From IMG/VR virus record IMGVR_UViG_3300044691_000099, positions 1 to 26,540 of that record: a stretch of 26,540 bases of DNA. One strand, 5' to 3'. The translations under genes were made by a program, and so were the position numbers. Positions 23,036-26,540 of this stretch are shown piece after piece. Below the pieces are notes generated by a model. The model ran no database searches. It was not told the DNA's origin and worked only from the letters and a program-made list of their open reading frames with translations. This DNA comes from a virus. Every line of letters begins with the position of its first letter. Positions within the stretch are counted from its first letter, which is position 1.

Positions 23036-24384
23036 GTCCGCATCCATCCTGTGTTGCCGCCGAGTCGACGGTGTATGAGTTGTGGCTTCGGATCAGGCAA
23101 CTTCGCCTCGGGCTTGGTCAGTTCGGGGAACAGGTCAGCCATGCCCCAGATCATGGCGTCGGCCCGGTTCGGGCTGTTCTCGCCGGTATAGCCGTATGTC
23201 GTCATCGCGCAAAGTTCCTCTTCCATAGCCAGGAAGTTGCCAGCCATGCGGACCTTCCCGGCGTCCATCAACGCAGATATAGGCTCAGCGCGTACTACCT
23301 TTCCTCGCGTGGCTGTTACGGGTCGGAATGGCACATTGGGCAGTGCGGTCCGCACGACGAATTTGACCATTGCGCCTCCATAATTGATCTCAGCAACGAT
23401 TCGGTCTGCTTCCCATCGTTTGAATGCATCGGTAGCGACCTTTCCCCACGTGGCTGGACCACCTTTGCAAGTGAGGTCTTCGAGTACATACCCGTTGCCG
23501 TCGATTCCGAGGCCACATACCACAATCCCAATCTCATCGTTGTCGACGTTATCAGCATCGTCTGCTCCAGAAGGGTCAACAGCAACCACGATGCGCAGCA
23601 TATCGGGGAGCTCGTCATCGATGTTGCGCCAGCGTTCCAAGACTTCTTCGCTAAACAGCGCATTGGGCGAGGCATCACGAAACTCTCCTTCGAGGAAGCG
23701 CTTGCGCATGCGCGGGGACATTTCCTCAAGCGTGCGCACATAGTCCGCTGATAGGTTCTGCGTGTTGTCGCGCGGATTGATCTGCATGAAGGCGTATTCA
23801 TCCGGATCGCGCAACAGCTGGCGGCTCTCCGGGTTCAGCTTCGTCTTGAACATCCGGTAGGTCCAATGGCCCTTATCCGGCGGGTTCTCGTCGTAGTACA
23901 TCTTCATGATCAGGTCGTTACCTGTCGCGTTGTCGCGGACCTTCTGCGCGAGACGTGTCATTGCCATTTCACGGCCTGAGTACGGGATCTGCGAGCACTC
24001 GTTGAGGAAGATGTCCGCGTACTCGGCGCCAAGGATCTTCTCGGTACGGGTCTTATCGTCAAGCCCTCCGAACCACTGCTCGCTACCGCCGGGCAACCTA
24101 GCGAAGCCAAGCGACTGATTCACGTCATACGGCACGCCGGGGAAGCACAGCGACATCACTTTCGGGAACGTGTCGAGCATGATCGTGTTCTTCACGTGCC
24201 CGAACCGGAAGCGCAGGATGACGCCGCGCGAGCCTGGTGCCTTCAGGCGACGCTGGATGATCTTGCGCACGATCAGGAACGTCTTGCCCGAGCGCGAGCC
24301 ACCCGCAAGCATCACGTGCTTGGCTGGGCCGTTAAGTAGCTCTTGGGCTTCTAGCTGCTTCTCAGTGAGTGTGAATTCACCCAT
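23032..24384 (-). CDS. terL: terminase large subunit (DNA-packaging ATPase/nuclease)
   Basis: The 450-residue motor protein pumps DNA into the procapsid and cuts it when full. The ATPase half has Walker A GGSRSGKT (28-35), Walker B YADIFLNE with the catalytic acid at 129 (122-129), and a coupling region around residue 160. The nuclease half begins near VVAVDPSGADDADNVD (D270, with further acids 275-283) and has AEINYGGAM (E332) and SPNRADAMIWGM (D409), the expected RNase H-like set of acids. The length is normal. It overlaps the end of the small subunit by eight bases, which is usual for terS-terL pairs. Phages with a P22-like head package by the headful mechanism; that is likely here but not proven. 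Confidence 0.95.
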   Translation of the reverse strand: MGEFTLTEKQLEAQELLNGPAKHVMLAGGSRSGKTFLIVRKIIQRRLKAPGSRGVILRFRFGHVKNTIMLDTFPKVMSLCFPGVPYDVNQSLGFARLPGGSEQWFGGLDDKTRTEKILGAEYADIFLNECSQIPYSGREMAMTRLAQKVRDNATGNDLIMKMYYDENPPDKGHWTYRMFKTKLNPESRQLLRDPDEYAFMQINPRDNTQNLSADYVRTLEEMSPRMRKRFLEGEFRDASPNALFSEEVLERWRNIDDELPDMLRIVVAVDPSGADDADNVDNDEIGIVVCGLGIDGNGYVLEDLTCKGGPATWGKVATDAFKRWEADRIVAEINYGGAMVKFVVRTALPNVPFRPVTATRGKVVRAEPISALMDAGKVRMAGNFLAMEEELCAMTTYGYTGENSPNRADAMIWGMADLFPELTKPEAKLPDPKPQLIHRRLGGNTGWMRT

Positions 24385-24820
24385 GAATGTCAGAACCCTT
24401 CAGGATGAGTTGCACAGGCGCATCAGCGTCACCCGAGTGCGTGATGCTGTCGCCGTACTTCTTGCGGTTCATCCGGGCCAGCGCCCATTTCCGCGCATCC
24501 ACGCGCAGACGCGAACGCGTAATCCACTCGCTATTCGGCTGTTCACCATGCTCGGTGGCTATCGTGTCATGACTAGTATCGTCGGCAATCTCGATGATCT
24601 GCTCGAAGTAGACCTCTTCGCGATCAAGGCATGCGCGGTCATATTGACCCTGCAGTTCGGGCGTGCGCTGACGCCAGTTGTGGAATGTCTTCCTATCCGG
24701 AGTGCCGTCTTTGACGCAGATTGAACGGAGACTTGCACCAAGCGAAATCTCCAAACAAATGCGGTCGAATATCGCCTGTGAGAACTCGACGCGCGGAGCC
24801 TGTCCTTTCTTTCCGGCCAT
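24377..24820 (-). CDS. terS: terminase small subunit
   Basis: The 147-residue protein precedes the large subunit. Residues about 15-55 form a helix-turn-helix (FDRICLEISLGASLRSICVK, then DGTPDRKTFHNWRQRTPELQ) that would recognise the packaging site, as in other small terminases of this type. A helical oligomerisation region follows (YDRACLDREEVYFEQIIEIA), and the family-typical ARKWALARMNRKKYGDS segment is at about 109-125. The C-terminal tail likely contacts the large subunit. The start overlaps the stop of the preceding gene (TAATG). The packaging site itself could lie in or near this gene, but I cannot point to it. Confidence 0.88.
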   Translation of the reverse strand: MAGKKGQAPRVEFSQAIFDRICLEISLGASLRSICVKDGTPDRKTFHNWRQRTPELQGQYDRACLDREEVYFEQIIEIADDTSHDTIATEHGEQPNSEWITRSRLRVDARKWALARMNRKKYGDSITHSGDADAPVQLILKGSDIHG

Positions 24821-25104
24821 TATCGAGCCCTCGGGTCGTGTGATTCACGGGCATACCAGGCGCTCACGAAGCTTTGGCACTCGCCCACGTTGGTGAACTT
24901 CATGCACTGGTCCTCGTGACGCGGGTCATATTCGGCCGGGTGGAGCGTGACAATGTACTCAGCGCCGTGATTGCGCACGTTGAGCAGCGCGCCCTTGCGC
25001 CAGTCGGTAGGAGGCTCGCCAGGCGCACGCACAACAGGCTCAATCTCATCGATCGAGGGATCGTGCTCGATAGGCGCAACGCGCCGGACTCTACCGCGTG
25101 GCAT
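24820..25104 (-). CDS. small unknown protein upstream of terminase (94 aa)
   Basis: The likely start is ATG 25104 (MPRGRVRRVAPIEHD), with GGAG eight bases upstream; longer readings of this frame would run under another real gene. The product has a basic N-terminus, an acidic segment (IEHDPSIDEIEPVV), and a compact middle with KGALLNVRNHGAEYIVTLHP. The end contains AEYDPRHEDQCMKFTNVGEC with two cysteines, then SFVSAWYARESHDPRAR. Proteins like this occur just before terminase genes in podoviruses, and no function is known to me. It ends by TAATG overlap with terS. Confidence 0.6.
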   Translation of the reverse strand: MPRGRVRRVAPIEHDPSIDEIEPVVRAPGEPPTDWRKGALLNVRNHGAEYIVTLHPAEYDPRHEDQCMKFTNVGECQSFVSAWYARESHDPRAR

Positions 25105-25267
25105 TCTTCTTCTCCAAGATGGCACGAGCCTGCGCAAAGAGACGATGGCGCTCTGGCTGGCTGACAGTCGCGACACAAAGCGCTTCCTCAATCCACTGGT
25201 TCTGCGTCGCGATAGCGGCAGCGATACGGGCGCGCTTGTGCATCTTTCTGGCTTGCTTGCGAGTCAT
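25091..25267 (-). CDS. small basic helical protein (58 aa)
   Basis: ATG 25267 overlaps the stop of the GroES-like gene (ATGA), and TAG 25091 lies 14 bases inside the next gene, so the frame fills the gap exactly. The product is basic and helical: TRKQARKMHKRARIAAAIAT, then NQWIEEALCVATVSQPERHR and a LFAQARAILEKKNATR end. It could bind nucleic acid or be a helical adaptor. It is too short to assign. Coupling and coding composition make it more likely real than the longer overlapping frame that begins at 25191. Confidence 0.6.
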   Translation of the reverse strand: MTRKQARKMHKRARIAAAIATQNQWIEEALCVATVSQPERHRLFAQARAILEKKNATR

Positions 25268-25701
25268 GCTGTCACCTCTTCATTGACCACGATCCCCGAC
25301 ACATCGGCCTCACGGCACACGATGTGCATAACGCTGCCCCACTGGATCTGCTGGAAGCTGTAGCCGGCGATGCGGCCATCGATATTCACCGTACCCAGTT
25401 CGACGATATCGCCTACCTTCACCTGCGTCGGCTGGAACGTACTGCTGCGCCACATCTTTGTGCGTCTGCCCTTCTCGTTGTCGTATCGGAGAGGGAAGTG
25501 CCCAGGGCCAACAGCCTTCACGATGCCGCGCACCGGTTTGATGTTCTCTATCACGGTCAGGATGCGCGAGTGCTCGATGCCAAGCGGCTCGACGACGATG
25601 TGATCATGCAAAGGCCTGATCTGCTCATCGGGCGCGATGTAGGTCAGCGAGCTCGACGACAGTTCGCCACCACGGCCATTGGCTGATAGTTTGAAGCTCA
25701 T
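25264..25701 (-). CDS. GroES-like co-chaperonin
   Basis: The 145-residue protein has the Cpn10 pattern after a 25-residue N-terminal extension: IRPLHDHIVVEPL (28-40), a mobile-loop region GIEHSRILTVIENIKP (41-56) with a hydrophobic ILT where GroES has IVL for GroEL binding, RGIVKAVGPG (58-67), KVGDIVEL (95-102), and EADVSGIV (131-138) like the ESDILAIV end of GroES. It is longer than GroES (97) because of the extension and an inserted basic stretch (about 74-92). Phage co-chaperonins such as T4 gp31 help the host GroEL fold large coat proteins, which fits its late-operon place before terminase and coat. GGAGGT lies eight bases before ATG 25701. Confidence 0.75.
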   Translation of the reverse strand: MSFKLSANGRGGELSSSSLTYIAPDEQIRPLHDHIVVEPLGIEHSRILTVIENIKPVRGIVKAVGPGHFPLRYDNEKGRRTKMWRSSTFQPTQVKVGDIVELGTVNIDGRIAGYSFQQIQWGSVMHIVCREADVSGIVVNEEVTA

Positions 25702-25886
25702 TTGAATCTACCTCCATTAGCCAAGTCTTGAATCTGGCGAATTGACTCAAATGAATAAGGAAGATCAACTCCGCGCACTCTCATCTTCCATTGCCCATTT
25801 TTCATATAGATATGATTGGCGGTGAATCTCTCGCGAAGCCATGCAGGAGCGCTTGGCCTAATCCAAGACGCGCTGAACGTGCCCAT
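25698..25886 (-). CDS. small unknown protein (62 aa)
   Basis: ATG 25886 has GGAGG five bases upstream and overlaps the preceding stop (TGATG); TGA 25698 overlaps the GroES-like start (ATGA). The product is basic and aromatic: SASWIRPSAPAWLRERFTAN, then HIYMKNGQWKMRVRGVDLPY and a SFESIRQIQDLANGGRFK end. The middle could be a small beta-hairpin. The gene is clearly richer in A+T than its neighbours, so it may have been inserted into the operon. I do not recognise it. Confidence 0.6.
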   Translation of the reverse strand: MGTFSASWIRPSAPAWLRERFTANHIYMKNGQWKMRVRGVDLPYSFESIRQIQDLANGGRFK

Positions 25887-26098
25887 CAGTGCCTCCGCCG
25901 TTCGTAGCTCGGCTCTTTCGACGTCTTCTCAGACACCTTCTCCGCCACCTTGACCGGTTCAGGCTTCGTCTCTTCGACCTTGGCGCCCTCGGTCTTCACC
26001 GGCTTGCCGTACTTGTTGCGTGGCATGAACTGTCCTATCGATGTGGTGAACTTGCTGATGAAGTCGGCGAGCGTCACGCCGTCTTTGGCTGCTGGCAT
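25886..26098 (-). CDS. small Lys/Glu-rich protein (70 aa)
   Basis: ATG 26098 has AGGA eight bases upstream. The first 40 residues (GVTLADFISKFTTSIGQFMP, then RNKYGKPV) look like a short folded or amphipathic part; the rest is a charged, repetitive tail (KVEETKPEPVKVAEKVSEKT) that is probably disordered. It belongs to the coupled series of small genes at the start of the late operon. Such proteins are common and unassigned; a scaffold-like or linker role is possible. Confidence 0.55.
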   Translation of the reverse strand: MPAAKDGVTLADFISKFTTSIGQFMPRNKYGKPVKTEGAKVEETKPEPVKVAEKVSEKTSKEPSYERRRH

Positions 26099-26107
26099 CG
26101 TGATGTC

Positions 26108-26473
26108 CTATGCAGGCTCGTAAGTCGCAGCGAAGATATCCGGCTTGCAGGGGTAGTTCTCCCCTTGAATGCCGGTGATGATCCAATCGCCTGGACAAGC
26201 GATGTGACCGCCTTCTTTCGTCTCAATCCAGCCGTGCTCGTGCATGCGCACGCCGCAGTGCTTGCAAGGCGTTTCACCTGTCATTTCGGGGGTACGGAAG
26301 TAGCGCACGATGTCGCCTTCCCAATCGTTACCCTTGCGTTCTTCGGGTGGGAAGTCGCGCAGCACGCCACCCTCTAATCCCTGGTGAGTCATGCTGTAAT
26401 CGAGCGGGTGATCGCCATTCTTGAACCACTGCGTGGCTTCGATCACAACTGGCTTCTTACGGATTTGCGACAT
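26108..26473 (-). CDS. conserved phage protein with zinc-knuckle insert (121 aa)
   Basis: The product begins RKKPVVIEATQWFKNGDHP and ends HIACPGDWIITGIQGENYPC, then KPDIFAATYEP. These two ends define a very common phage protein family of unknown function (the PGDWIITG box is its hallmark). Between them a CKHCGVRMHEHGW segment (C70, C73, H78, H80) may bind zinc, as seen in some members. ATG 26473 has AGGAG nine bases upstream. It is the first recognisable gene of the late operon in this window; the 67 bases to the right edge hold only its leader and no further gene that I can support. Confidence 0.75.
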   Translation of the reverse strand: MSQIRKKPVVIEATQWFKNGDHPLDYSMTHQGLEGGVLRDFPPEERKGNDWEGDIVRYFRTPEMTGETPCKHCGVRMHEHGWIETKEGGHIACPGDWIITGIQGENYPCKPDIFAATYEPA

Positions 26474-26540
26474 AGGTGTGCTCCTGTTAGATGGCGGTAG
26501 TCATACGTTATCCAGATCACTTACGCAAGACCTTGCATCA

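Noticed and set aside
24820-25191. Longer 123-residue reading of the gene before terS starting at 25191
   Set aside because: It would run under the coupled 58-residue gene; ATG 25104 has a good ribosome-binding site and gives a natural N-terminus.
26474-26540. Promoter (TTGCGT, 17 bases, TATGAC on the - strand) before the first late gene
   Set aside because: Both hexamers are weak matches and the window ends here; the late transcript may well start further right.
1-26540. CRISPR array, rRNA or other large repeat array
   Set aside because: No regularly spaced repeats and no rRNA-like sequence were seen anywhere in the window.

Overview
The window is most of the late region, plus the integration end, of a temperate podovirus-like phage with a P22-type virion. 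Base composition is roughly 57-58% G+C by eye. The attachment core matches the 3' end of a tRNA-Ser gene. Protein flavour suggests a Burkholderia-like betaproteobacterial host. That host call is an inference from family resemblance and is not proven by anything in the window.

Layout from left to right. Positions 1-2440 are on the + strand: the tail end of an ISL3-type transposase running off the left edge, two small unknown genes, a leader with two perfect palindromes, an excisionase-like gene, and a tyrosine integrase whose start lies inside the excisionase gene. Positions 2440-2655 are an attachment region: a 26-bp tRNA-Ser 3'-end core with repeats on both sides, arranged like an intact attP. 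Positions 2611-3088 (+ strand) hold a terminator hairpin and two or three tiny genes, at least two of them single-pass membrane proteins. They resemble an accessory (moron) cassette. From 26473 down to 3082 everything is on the - strand and reads as one tightly packed late operon, with gene after gene joined by ATGA, TAATG or TGATG overlaps.

In transcription order (right to left) the late operon holds: six small genes, including a conserved phage protein and a GroES-like co-chaperonin; small and large terminase; portal; scaffold; P22-type coat; a probable decoration protein; a rho-independent terminator; a PASTA-like protein; gp4-like and gp10-like tail adaptor/plug proteins; a protein in the place of the P22 tail needle; a small structural candidate; a cupin-SET fusion; three ejection proteins (the last with a lytic transglycosylase domain); a beta-helix tailspike; and finally the lysis region. 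The lysis region has a small cysteine-rich protein, a membrane/coiled-coil protein, a GH24 endolysin, a holin, a small conserved protein, and an exported tail-fibre-like protein. The order portal-scaffold-coat-gp4-gp10-(needle slot)-(gp14 slot)-gp7/20/16-tailspike follows P22.

The points most worth a second look are the cupin-SET fusion inside the ejection-protein cluster, the phage GroES homologue, a roughly 60-residue module shared by the tailspike and the protein in the needle slot, the signal-peptide-bearing fibre-like protein in the lysis region, and the intact-looking attP that implies an unintegrated or tandem state. Everything here comes from reading the sequence; no database search was possible.
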